From assembly GCA_964463985.1 (NCBI GenBank), contig CAYXEK010000015.1, positions 1-58,126 on the forward strand: 58,126 bases of DNA, read 5' to 3'. Positions 44,204 through 52,327 of the stretch are shown here, piece by piece. This stretch comes from JAXGPF01 sp964463985 (GTDB taxonomy: Bacteria; Verrucomicrobiota; Kiritimatiellia; JAAZAB01). The translations under genes were made by a program, and so were the position numbers. Positions within the stretch are counted from its first letter, which is position 1. Each line of letters starts with the position of its first letter. Under the pieces are notes generated by a model, which made no database searches, was not told the DNA's origin, and was given only the letters and a program-made list of their open reading frames with translations.

Positions 44204-45222
44204 TGCGAGTGGCGATTGTCAACGATATGCGGATGGCCGTGGAGGCGCTGCGCCGGATAGTGGCAGCCTGCCCCGAGCATTCGATTGCCTGGGTGGCCCG
44301 CGACGGCGCGGAAGCCGTGGCCAACTGCGCGGCCGACACGCCGGATGTGATCTTGATGGATTTGATCATGCCGGTGATGAACGGCGTGGAGGCTACGCGC
44401 GAAATCATGCGGCGTTCGCCTTGCGCCATCCTCGTGGTGACGGCTACGGTGGACGGCAATATTGCCCTGGTGTTCGAAGCGATGGGACATGGCGCGCTGG
44501 ATGCCGTGAATACTCCCGTGCTGGGGCCGGATGGGCTTTTGCAGGGCGCCGGGGAGTTGCGGCGCAAGCTGGCCATGATCGGCCACTTGATCGGCCGCCA
44601 GCCGGACCCCGCGCCGCCGCCGCCGGCAACGGATGCGCCGCGCGCGACGGGCGCGCCATTGGTGTTGTTCGGCGCTTCCACCGGCGGGCCGGCGGCCATG
44701 TCCGATATTTTCAGCGGCTTGCCGCCCGATATGCCAGCCGCGCTGGTGGCCGTGCAGCATGTGGACGCCCAGTTTGCGCCGGACCTGGCAGCCTGGCTGA
44801 ACCGGCGCGGCCGTTGGCGGGTGGCGGTGGCGGAGCCGGGCCGGCCGCCGCCGGCCGGCATGGTCAGCCTGGCCTGCACCAACGATCATCTGGTGTTTGC
44901 GCCGGATGGCGCGCTGCAGTATGTGCGCGATCCGCAGGATTGTTTTTACCGGCCGTCGGTGGATGTTTTCTTCCGGAGCGCCGCGCGCCACTGTCCGGCC
45001 GGCGGCGTGGCTGTTTTGTTGACCGGCATGGGCCGCGATGGCGGGGCGGGCCTGCTGGAACTGCGCCGCCGCGGTTGGAGCACCATCGCCCAGGACGAGC
45101 ATAGTTCGGTGGTTTACGGCATGCCCCGCGCCGCAGCGGAATTGGGCGCCGCGTCGGAAATCCGGCCGTTGGAGGAAATTGCCGGCGCCGTGGCGCAGGC
45201 AATTCAGCGGCGGCGTCAGTAA
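44203..45222 (+). CDS. cheB: CheB receptor methylesterase (WspF-like)
   Basis: CheB removes methyl groups from chemoreceptor glutamates after phosphorylation. The 339-aa product has a receiver with Asp53 (ILMDLIMPVMNGVEA), a Pro-rich linker and the esterase domain with the triad Ser159 (GASTGGPAAM), His186 (VQHVDAQFAP) and Asp279 (LTGMGRDGGAG). All three are intact. The start overlaps the cheA stop by one base. No CheR methyltransferase gene occurs in this cluster or elsewhere in the window, so the methylation partner must be encoded away from the operon, or CheB works as deamidase only. Confidence 0.94.
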   Translation: MRVAIVNDMRMAVEALRRIVAACPEHSIAWVARDGAEAVANCAADTPDVILMDLIMPVMNGVEATREIMRRSPCAILVVTATVDGNIALVFEAMGHGALDAVNTPVLGPDGLLQGAGELRRKLAMIGHLIGRQPDPAPPPPATDAPRATGAPLVLFGASTGGPAAMSDIFSGLPPDMPAALVAVQHVDAQFAPDLAAWLNRRGRWRVAVAEPGRPPPAGMVSLACTNDHLVFAPDGALQYVRDPQDCFYRPSVDVFFRSAARHCPAGGVAVLLTGMGRDGGAGLLELRRRGWSTIAQDEHSSVVYGMPRAAAELGAASEIRPLEEIAGAVAQAIQRRRQ

Positions 45223-45292
45223 GGCCGCGCCGGGGACAGGGGCGCTTCCGCGGCCCTGCCCGCGGGCAGATTCAAAAAATTCAAAAGGGAAT

Positions 45293-46498
45293 ATGATGCA
45301 AACGCAAACTGTCACCGCCGCCGATCTGCGGCAGCATGGCATCCGGGTGTTTCTGGTGGACGATCAGGCCATGATTGGCGAGGCGGTGCGCCGCATGTTG
45401 GCGCCGGAACCCGACATTGTTTTTCATTATTGCGCCGATCCGTCCGCCGCCGTCCGGCAGGCCGCGGAATTCGCCCCCACCGTCATTCTGCAGGATTTGG
45501 TGATGCCGGAAATTGACGGGCTGACCCTGGTGAAATTTTACCGCGCGCATCCCGCCACGCGCGACGTGCCGCTGATAGTTTTATCCACCAGGGAGGAGCC
45601 GGCCACCAAGGCTGAGGCGTTTGCCCGGGGCGCCCACGATTACCTCGTCAAACTGCCCGACCGTGTGGAACTGGTGGCGCGCATCCGCCATCATTCCAGC
45701 GGTTACATCAACCTGCTGCAGCGGAACGAAGCCTATGGCGCCCTGGTGGCCAGCCAGCAGGCGCTGGCCGCCGAACTGGCCGAAGCGGCCGCTTATGTGC
45801 AGTCGCTCCTGCCGCCGCCGCTGACCGCCGGTCCGGTGCGGACTGCCTGGCGTTTCATTCCTTCCGCCCAACTGGGCGGCGACGCTTTCGGCTATCACTG
45901 GCTGGATGACGACCGTTTATGCCTCTATCTGCTGGATGTTTGCGGGCACGGGGTGGGAGCGGCCCTGCTGTCCATCTCGGCCATGAACGTCCTGCGGTCG
46001 CAGGCTTTGCCGCACACGGATTTCCGCGATCCGGGACAAACCTTGTCGGCCTTGAACGAGGCGTTTCTGATGGAAAAACACAACAACATGTATTTCACCA
46101 TCTGGTACGGCGTCTATGACCGCGCGGCCGGTGAAATCCGCTATGCCAGCGCCGGGCATCCGCCGGCCCTGCTCCTGGCGCCAGCCGCCGGCGCTCCGGC
46201 GGTTCAGGAATTGCGCACCCGCGGCATGGTGTTGGGGGGGATGCCCGGTACAGCTTACGCCGGCGCCGTATCCCGCGTGCCGCCCGGCAGTTCCATTTTC
46301 CTGATGAGCGACGGCGTGTATGAAATCAGCCGCCCGGACGGCGCCATGTGGTCGTTTGCCGGGTTGGTTGAGTGCCTGGCCGGGGCGGCCGCGGCCGGCC
46401 GGCCGGAAATCGCCGCATTGGAGCGCCGCGTGCGCGAGTGGCATGGCCCGGGCGCCCTGGATGATGATTTTTCGATTGTGAAATTCGCCTTCCCGTGA
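45293..46498 (+). CDS. Receiver-PP2C (SpoIIE/RsbU-type) phosphatase
   Basis: The 401-aa protein joins an N-terminal receiver (DDQ acidic pair, Asp in ILQDLVMPEIDGL, Lys in YLVKLPDR) through a short coiled coil to a SpoIIE-type PP2C serine phosphatase. Metal-binding motifs are LGGDAFGYHWLDDD, LDVCGHGVGAALLS, and GALDDDFSIVKF. RsbU-like phosphatases remove phosphate from STAS anti-sigma antagonists. It sits where the Wsp system has WspR (receiver-GGDEF), and the STAS and kinase genes follow directly, so CheA phosphorylation is predicted to control its activity. AAGGGA precedes ATGATG; translation may begin at 45293 or 45296. The 70-base gap before it is the largest inside the first six genes. 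Confidence 0.92.
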   Translation: MMQTQTVTAADLRQHGIRVFLVDDQAMIGEAVRRMLAPEPDIVFHYCADPSAAVRQAAEFAPTVILQDLVMPEIDGLTLVKFYRAHPATRDVPLIVLSTREEPATKAEAFARGAHDYLVKLPDRVELVARIRHHSSGYINLLQRNEAYGALVASQQALAAELAEAAAYVQSLLPPPLTAGPVRTAWRFIPSAQLGGDAFGYHWLDDDRLCLYLLDVCGHGVGAALLSISAMNVLRSQALPHTDFRDPGQTLSALNEAFLMEKHNNMYFTIWYGVYDRAAGEIRYASAGHPPALLLAPAAGAPAVQELRTRGMVLGGMPGTAYAGAVSRVPPGSSIFLMSDGVYEISRPDGAMWSFAGLVECLAGAAAAGRPEIAALERRVREWHGPGALDDDFSIVKFAFP

Positions 46499-46565
46499 TA
46501 AATTTTCCGCCGTCCAGTCATTGATCCGCAACCTGCCATGTACGCAAAAAAAACCGGGAGGCCAG

Positions 46566-46889
46566 ATGCAAATTTCCTCAAACATCCGCAATGATAATAC
46601 GATTGTGAAAATTGACGGGCGCCTTGATTCCGGCACGGCCGCCGCCGCTGAAAAACAATTGCTCGCCCTGGTGGACGGCGGCGCCAGCAAAATCGTGCTG
46701 GATTGCGCCGGCCTGGAATATATCAGCAGCGCGGGATTGCGGGTGCTGCTGGCCCTGGCCAAGCGCGTGGGCGGGTTGCAGGGGCGCCTGGCGCTGGCCG
46801 CGCCCGCTGCGCAGGTGCGGGAAATTTTCGACATCGCCGGATTCGGCGATATTCTGCCGGTATTTGCCACCGTGGAAGAGGCGCTTTGA
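46566..46889 (+). CDS. STAS-domain anti-sigma factor antagonist
   Basis: The 107-aa product is a SpoIIAA/RsbV-type STAS domain. The phosphorylatable serine lies in EYISSAGLRVLLAL (the D-S-S/I-S-S-A-G-L motif). When unphosphorylated such proteins bind the anti-sigma kinase and release the sigma factor. GGGAGG lies 6-8 bases before the ATG at 46566. Its stop overlaps the RsbW-like gene as TGATG. The gene follows the receiver-PP2C phosphatase by 67 bases, so this protein is its most likely substrate. Confidence 0.93.
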   Translation: MQISSNIRNDNTIVKIDGRLDSGTAAAAEKQLLALVDGGASKIVLDCAGLEYISSAGLRVLLALAKRVGGLQGRLALAAPAAQVREIFDIAGFGDILPVFATVEEAL

Positions 46890-47338
46890 TGCCAGACGAA
46901 ATCCAGCTTGCCGTGGATAACGAGCTGCTGGAAATCAGCCGGCTTTGCGCCGCATGCACCGAATTCATGGAACAGCGCGGCTTCGCTCCCGCCGGCATAT
47001 ATGCCGCCAACCTGGTGTTGGAGGAAATGGTCACCAACATCGTCAAGTACGGTTACGACGACCTGGCCCGCCATAAAATCCAGGCGCTCCTGCGCGTGGA
47101 TGGCGAACTGGCGACGATTGTGCTGGAGGATGACGGCCATGCGTTCAACCCCCTGGCCGCGCCCGCGCCGGATATCGGGCAGCCTCTCGCGAAACGGCCG
47201 ATCGGCGGATTGGGCATTCACCTGGTGCGCCGCATGGCGGATTCCATGCAGTACCGCCGGGACAATGGCCGCAATATTCTGACCATTAAAGTGCGGGGCG
47301 TTCCAGCGCCCGCGGCGGCCGGTGGGGTAAATGTTTAA
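46889..47338 (+). CDS. RsbW/SpoIIAB-like anti-sigma serine kinase
   Basis: The 149-aa protein is a GHKL ATPase of the anti-sigma type. The N box is LEEMVTNIVKYGY, G1 is LEDDGHAFNP and G2 is GGLGIHLVRRMADS. These kinases phosphorylate the partner STAS protein and, when free, hold a sigma factor. The start overlaps the STAS stop by one base, and the last codons overlap the next gene by 8 bases. No sigma factor gene is in the window, so the target is elsewhere, or the kinase regulates another protein, as HsbA-type switches do. The pair with STAS is unambiguous. Confidence 0.93.
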   Translation: MPDEIQLAVDNELLEISRLCAACTEFMEQRGFAPAGIYAANLVLEEMVTNIVKYGYDDLARHKIQALLRVDGELATIVLEDDGHAFNPLAAPAPDIGQPLAKRPIGGLGIHLVRRMADSMQYRRDNGRNILTIKVRGVPAPAAAGGVNV

Positions 47339-48323
47339 TTCCGGACATACACGGCGCTGCTGCTTAATCTGGTCGGCGGGTTGGCTGGCGCTCCAACTGG
47401 CGGCGGCGCAGCCCGCGGGCCGGGCGGCATTCATCCCGCAATGGAAGCACCAGGCCCAGTTTGCCGGTTTCTATGCCGCGCTGGAAAAGGGGTTCTTTCA
47501 AAGCCGCGGCCTGGAAGTCGTTATGCTCGAAGGCGGACCGGCGCAGCCGGCCGTCCGGCTGCTTGCCGAAGGCCGGGCCGATTTCGGCACAATGTTTCTG
47601 GCCGACGCCATTCGTGCCCGCGCGCGCGGAACGCCGCTGGTGAATATAGCGCAGTTGGTGCAGCGTTCTTCACTGATGCTGGTGGCGCGGGAATCTTCCG
47701 GCATCCGCTCTCCGGCCGATCTGAACGGCCGCAAAGTCAGCCTTTGGACCGATTTCCGCGTTCAGCCGGAAGCCTTGTTCCGCCGGTTTGGCGTTGCGCC
47801 GATAATCATCAACCAGGGTTCCACCATCAACTTGTTTCTGCGCGGCGGCGTGGATGCGGCTTCCGCCATGTGGTACAACGAGTACCATCTCCTGCTGAAC
47901 GCCGGACTGGATGCCGGTGAATTGACGGTGTTTTTTTACGATGATTACGGCTTGAATTTCCCGGAAGACGGCATTTATTGCCTGGAACAAACCCTGCGGG
48001 AACGCCCCGAAGCCTGCCGCGCCTTCGTCCAGGCCTCCCTGGAAGGCTGGCGCTACGCGTTCGCTCACCCGGAACAGGCTTTGGACCTGGTCATGCGCTG
48101 CATGTCCGCCGGCGATTATGCCGCCAACCGCGCCCATCAGAGCTGGATGCTGGCGCGCATGCGCGATATCATCTTGCCCGCCGGCAACCCGGCGGCCTTG
48201 GGCGAACTGCGGTTGGAAGATTTCCAGCGGGTGGCGGGAGCGCTGCAATCCAGCGGCATGATCCAGGCGGCGCCGGCATGGACGAATTTTTATGCAAACT
48301 GCCTTACACCAGCAACCGAATAA
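47331..48323 (+). CDS. THI5/NMT1-like periplasmic binding protein
   Basis: This 330-aa exported protein resembles ABC substrate-binding proteins of the NMT1/THI5/SsuA class: IPQWKHQAQFAGFYAALEKG, LLAEGRADFGTMFLAD, VNIAQLVQRSSLMLVA and NGRKVSLW mark the first lobe, NFPEDGIYCLEQTL the second. A signal peptide covers about residues 1-26. No ABC permease or ATPase gene is near. It overlaps the RsbW-like gene by 8 bases and the chemoreceptor by 32 bases, so it most likely captures a small ligand (family ligands include pyrimidine/thiamine precursors and sulfonates) and presents it to the receptor. The ligand itself is not predictable from sequence. Confidence 0.86.
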   Translation: MFNSGHTRRCCLIWSAGWLALQLAAAQPAGRAAFIPQWKHQAQFAGFYAALEKGFFQSRGLEVVMLEGGPAQPAVRLLAEGRADFGTMFLADAIRARARGTPLVNIAQLVQRSSLMLVARESSGIRSPADLNGRKVSLWTDFRVQPEALFRRFGVAPIIINQGSTINLFLRGGVDAASAMWYNEYHLLLNAGLDAGELTVFFYDDYGLNFPEDGIYCLEQTLRERPEACRAFVQASLEGWRYAFAHPEQALDLVMRCMSAGDYAANRAHQSWMLARMRDIILPAGNPAALGELRLEDFQRVAGALQSSGMIQAAPAWTNFYANCLTPATE

Positions 48324-50307
48324 GTGCTGCGGCCTGGCCTTGAAACTCAGCGTTTGGATACTGGCCGGTGCGGCGGCGGTTTTCCTGACGGTGTTTTTCT
48401 ATTATTTCTTCAATACGCGCCGCATGGCCTTGCGCGACATCGAGGATAATATCCGGCACCTGACCCTGGCTACCGCCAGCCGGGTCGAAACGATTTTCCG
48501 GTCAACGGAAAGCATTCCCGGCTACATGGCGGCCATGCTGGAACATCAGGACGCCGGTTTGGCGGCGCTGCCCGGGATGATCAGCAATGCCGTCAGCGCC
48601 AATCCCGTGGTTTACGGCTGCGCGATCGCCTTCGAACCTGGCCACGCCGATCCCGGCCGCCTGTATTATGCGCCTTATGTCTGCCGCAAGGCGGCCGGCC
48701 TGGAAATGCTCTGGCTGGGCGGAACCAACTATCATTATTTCGACTGGGACTGGTATCAGATTCCCCGGGAACTGCAAAAGCCGGTCTGGAGCGAGCCTTA
48801 TTACGATGAATCCGGCGGACGGCAGTTGATGACCACGTACGCCGTGCCGTTTTACCGCCGGCGCGATGGCGCGCGGCGGCTGGCCGGCGTGGTTACGGCG
48901 GATATCACCCTGGAACGGCTGTTGGAAATGGTCGGGCGGGTGTCGGTTTTCGAATCCGGTTACGCTTTCTTGATTTCCCGCAACGGCGTTTTCCTGGCGC
49001 ATCCCGATCGGTCGCTGGTCATGCGGGAAAGTATTTTCAGCCTCGCGGAAGAGGCGGACAACCCGGAATTGCGGCGGGTGGGCCGGGAGATGCTGCGGGG
49101 CGGCAGCGGCATGGCCCGCGTTGATTGCGGACGCATGTCGCGCCGGCGGGCGCGGATGTATTATGCTCCCCTGCCGGCGCTGGGCTGGTCGATGGGAGTG
49201 GTGGCGCCGGAAAACGAGCTGTACGCCGGAGTGCATCAACTGGGCCGCCGGGCCGTCATGTTTGCCGCCGCCGGGCTGGCGGGCTTGGCGCTCATGGTGG
49301 CCTTGATTGCCCGGAAGATTGCTCGGCCCGTGACGGCGCTGGCTCACAGCGCCGCGGAAGTCGCCGCCGGGCGCTTGAACGCCGCCGTGCCGGAAGTGCG
49401 CGCGCGCGATGAAGTCGGCGTGCTGGCCCGTGCTTTCCGCGGCATGACGGCCAGCCTGGCGGCTCTGGTCAGGCAGGTGCAATCCGCCGCCGGGCGGCTG
49501 GTGGATACCGCCGCCGGCATGACCGATAATCTGCGCCGCCAGGAAAACACCGTGGCGGAATTCGGCGCTTCCACCTCGGAAATCGCCGCGGCGGTGAAGG
49601 AAATATCGGTTACCGGCCAGGAGTTGTCGCATACCATGCAGGAATTGCAGGAGGCCGCCGCCGCCGCCGCCATTCTGGCCGACAGCGGACGCAGCGGCCT
49701 GGGCGACATGGACGGGTCCATGCGCCGACTCGAAGCGGCGGCGGCCGCTCTCGCCGCCCGCCTGGCCGCCATCAATGCCAAGACGGCCAGCATCAACAAC
49801 ATGGTGGCCATCATCAACCAGGTGGCCGAACAGACCAATCTGCTTTCGTTGAATGCCGCCATCGAGGCGGAAAAGGCCGGGGAATACGGCCGGGGATTTT
49901 CCGTGGTCGCCCGCGAGATCCGGCGGCTGGCCGACCAGACGGACGTTGCGGCGGCCGATATCCGGCGGACGGTGCGGGAAATGCAGGCTTCCGTTTCAAC
50001 CGGCGTCATGGAAGTGGATAAATTCAACAACGAAGTATCCGGCGGCCTGCATACCGTCAACAGCGTGGTGGGCCAGCTCGGCCGGATCATTGAGCAGGTC
50101 AAGACTTTAAGTTCCAGGTTTGTCCTGGTGAACGAGGGGATGCAGGCCCAATCCGCCGGGGCGCGTCAAATCAGCGAAGCCATGTCCTCCCTCAATGCCG
50201 CCGCCCGCAAAACCGTGGATTCGCTCGGACAATTCAACGCCGCCGCCGTTCAATTGAAAGACGCCGCCACGCAGTTGCAGTCGCAGACCGAACAATTTCA
50301 GGTGTGA
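48292..50307 (+). CDS. Methyl-accepting chemoreceptor with Cache sensor
   Basis: The 671-aa receptor has an N-terminal membrane helix (about residues 16-37), a periplasmic double-Cache-like sensor (38-310: YYDESGGRQLMTTYAVPFYR, LAGVVTADITLERLLEM, FLISRNGVFLAHPDRS), a second membrane helix (about 318-340), a HAMP linker, and a long helical signalling domain with the hairpin tip NQVAEQTNLLSLNAAIEAEK. The tip is the conserved CheW/CheA contact. Cytoplasmic Glu/Gln pairs that could be methylated are present in the helices. It overlaps the binding-protein gene by 32 bases, a strong sign of a shared function, and is the only receptor gene of the cluster. It has no CheR-docking pentapeptide at its C-terminus. 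Confidence 0.93.
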   Translation: MQTALHQQPNKCCGLALKLSVWILAGAAAVFLTVFFYYFFNTRRMALRDIEDNIRHLTLATASRVETIFRSTESIPGYMAAMLEHQDAGLAALPGMISNAVSANPVVYGCAIAFEPGHADPGRLYYAPYVCRKAAGLEMLWLGGTNYHYFDWDWYQIPRELQKPVWSEPYYDESGGRQLMTTYAVPFYRRRDGARRLAGVVTADITLERLLEMVGRVSVFESGYAFLISRNGVFLAHPDRSLVMRESIFSLAEEADNPELRRVGREMLRGGSGMARVDCGRMSRRRARMYYAPLPALGWSMGVVAPENELYAGVHQLGRRAVMFAAAGLAGLALMVALIARKIARPVTALAHSAAEVAAGRLNAAVPEVRARDEVGVLARAFRGMTASLAALVRQVQSAAGRLVDTAAGMTDNLRRQENTVAEFGASTSEIAAAVKEISVTGQELSHTMQELQEAAAAAAILADSGRSGLGDMDGSMRRLEAAAAALAARLAAINAKTASINNMVAIINQVAEQTNLLSLNAAIEAEKAGEYGRGFSVVAREIRRLADQTDVAAADIRRTVREMQASVSTGVMEVDKFNNEVSGGLHTVNSVVGQLGRIIEQVKTLSSRFVLVNEGMQAQSAGARQISEAMSSLNAAARKTVDSLGQFNAAAVQLKDAATQLQSQTEQFQV

Positions 50308-50352
50308 TGCGGTTCGGCGGCGGTTGACTGCCTGCGGCCTTGGGATTAGCTT

Positions 50353-50880
50353 ATGCACGCGAACCGACCCTTGATTACTGAAAGCCGGCTGCGGCGGCGG
50401 GTGCAACGCCTGGCGGGGGAAATTGCCGAGGATTTTGCCGGCGGCGAAGTGTTGGTGGTCGGCCTGCTGAACGGCAGTTTTGTCTTTGTCGCCGACCTGA
50501 TCCGCCAGTTGCACGTCCGGCGCCTGCCGCTGATCGTGGATTTCATGACGGTTTCCAGCTATGGCGCCGGGCGCCGCTCTTCCGGCAGGGTGCGGCTGCT
50601 GCGCGATATCAGCGTCGGCGTTCGGGGCCGGCGCGTGCTGCTGGTGGACGATATTGTTGACACGGGGCGCACTTTGCAGCTTGTGCAGACAATTTTGCGG
50701 CGCCGGCGACCGGCGCTGTTGAAAACCTGCGTGTTGCTGGACAAGCCGGCGCGGCGGACGGCGGGTTGCCGCGCGGATTATGTCGGCTTCACCATTCCCG
50801 ATGAATTTGTGACAGGGTATGGACTGGATGATGCCGGGCATCACCGGGAACAGCCGTTCGTATCCTTGGCGCCGCGGTGA
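50353..50880 (+). CDS. hpt: Hypoxanthine phosphoribosyltransferase
   Basis: The enzyme makes IMP (and possibly GMP) from hypoxanthine/guanine and PRPP. The 175-aa product shows the PRPP-binding loop VLLVDDIVDTGRTL, the early VVGLLNGSFVFVADL segment and the C-terminal PDEFVTGYGLDDAG, all typical of bacterial HPRT (about 180 aa). The ATG at 50353 lies 46 bases after the chemoreceptor stop. It has no functional link to the signalling cluster and may be read through from it. No strong ribosome binding site is visible. Confidence 0.93.
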   Translation: MHANRPLITESRLRRRVQRLAGEIAEDFAGGEVLVVGLLNGSFVFVADLIRQLHVRRLPLIVDFMTVSSYGAGRRSSGRVRLLRDISVGVRGRRVLLVDDIVDTGRTLQLVQTILRRRRPALLKTCVLLDKPARRTAGCRADYVGFTIPDEFVTGYGLDDAGHHREQPFVSLAPR

Positions 50881-50930
50881 CTTCGGCGCCTGCCGTTTCC
50901 CCCCTTGCCGGTGATGCAAACATCATAGAT

Positions 50931-50958
50931 TTGACATCGTTGTGGCATGGTTTATACT
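50931..50958 (+). promoter_or_regulatory. Strong sigma70-type promoter of the Gfo/Idh/MocA gene
   Basis: TTGACA at 50931-50936 and TATACT at 50953-50958 are separated by 16 bases. An untranslated leader of about 60 bases leads to AAAGGAG and the ATG at 51028. This is the best promoter match in the window. Confidence 0.7.
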
Positions 50959-51027
50959 GTATGTTTAATTGATTGCCCGCAGCGTTGCGGGCAGTAACGA
51001 ACGGAAAGACAAAGGAGCGTCAGCAAC

Positions 51028-52212
51028 ATGGCGAAGCGGCGCGAAAAGAATTCGCAAATCAGGATTGGCGTCATCGGGGTATCCGGACGCGGTAAACTGG
51101 CCAAGAGCATGCACCAGCCGCAAGGCGATGCTGTCGTTGCCGGCGGCGCCGATATTAACGCCGGATTTGCCGAAGAATTCCGTGCAACTTACGGCCAGGA
51201 CGCGTTTTTCACCACCGATTACCGGCGCTTGCTGGAACGGCCGGATATTGACGCCGTGGTGGTGGCTTCGCCGGATTATTGCCACGCCGAGCATGCCATT
51301 GCCGCCTTGCAGGCCGGCAAGCATGTTTACTGCGAAAAACCCCTGGCCATCACCGTGGCGGATTGCGACCGGATTTTGAAGGCCTACCAGGCTTCGGGAC
51401 GCCATCTCATGATGGGGTTCAACATGCGTTACATGAACATCTTCCGCTGCATGAAGGAAATCGTGGATTCGGGCGCCATCGGCGAAATCAAGGCCGTGTG
51501 GGTGCGCCATTTCGTCGGGCATGGCGGACGCTGGTATTTTCACGATTGGCATGCCGACCGCCGGAAGAGCACCGGGCTGCTGCTGCAGAAGGCATCGCAT
51601 GATTTCGACATGATCCACTGGATTGCAGGCGATTACACCGCCAAGGTGGCCGCATTCGGCGGCCTGGATTTCTATGGCGGCCGGAAACCCAACCGGCGCG
51701 AGTGTCCGACCTGCCCGGACCGGCGCACATGCGATGAGTACCAGGAATGGCCGCATCACCAGTCCTGCTGCTTCCGGAAGGAAGTTGACGTTGAGGACAA
51801 CAGCGTGGTGATCATGCAACTGGCGGGGGGCATCAAGGCCTGTTACACGCAGTGCCATTTCACCCCGGACTACTGGCGGAATTACGTTTTCATCGGTACG
51901 GAAGGCAGGTTGGAAAACCTGGATGACCACAGCGTGGTGACCGTGAAAATGCGCCGCGGCCGGAAATGGAAAAACCTGGCGGACCGCAATTATGCCATCA
52001 AAAAAGCCGAGGGCACCCACGGCGGCGCCGACCCGGTCATCTGCCGGGACTTTCTGGATATGCTTACTACGGGCAAGCAGCCGGTATCGTCCCCTCTGGC
52101 CGGCCGTATGAGCGTGGCGGTGGGTTGTGCGGCGACGGCTTCCCTCCGCGCCGGCGGACGGGTAATGGCGATTCCGCCCTTGCCGGCCGGCTTGCGGGAC
52201 TTGAAAGGTTGA
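51028..52212 (+). CDS. Gfo/Idh/MocA-family oxidoreductase
   Basis: This 394-aa NAD(P)-dependent oxidoreductase has the N-terminal Rossmann motif IGVIGVSGRGKLAKS, the family EKP signature in VYCEKPLAITVADCD, and a C-terminal alpha/beta substrate domain (LLLQKASHDFDMIHWIAG, with the catalytic-type His-Asp). A CPTCPDRRTCDEY cysteine cluster at about residues 230-240 is unusual and could bind zinc. Substrates in this family are usually sugars, inositols or their oxidised forms. AAGGAG precedes the ATG. It is a single gene with its own promoter; PVC bacteria carry many such paralogues, often for glycan breakdown, which fits the fucosidase upstream. The substrate is not known. Confidence 0.92.
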   Translation: MAKRREKNSQIRIGVIGVSGRGKLAKSMHQPQGDAVVAGGADINAGFAEEFRATYGQDAFFTTDYRRLLERPDIDAVVVASPDYCHAEHAIAALQAGKHVYCEKPLAITVADCDRILKAYQASGRHLMMGFNMRYMNIFRCMKEIVDSGAIGEIKAVWVRHFVGHGGRWYFHDWHADRRKSTGLLLQKASHDFDMIHWIAGDYTAKVAAFGGLDFYGGRKPNRRECPTCPDRRTCDEYQEWPHHQSCCFRKEVDVEDNSVVIMQLAGGIKACYTQCHFTPDYWRNYVFIGTEGRLENLDDHSVVTVKMRRGRKWKNLADRNYAIKKAEGTHGGADPVICRDFLDMLTTGKQPVSSPLAGRMSVAVGCAATASLRAGGRVMAIPPLPAGLRDLKG

Positions 52213-52327
52213 GGTTGGCGGCGCGGTCAACGGGAACTGATCCAGGCCCGGTTTCGGCTGCGGTCATCCCCGTCCAAGCCGGCAAGCGTTGATATGGCGG
52301 GGAAAATTATCAGGAAAGGCGAAGCGT

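Noticed and set aside
45293..46498. WspR-like diguanylate cyclase as output of the Wsp-type cluster
   Set aside because: The C-terminal half has PP2C metal motifs and no GGDEF signature.
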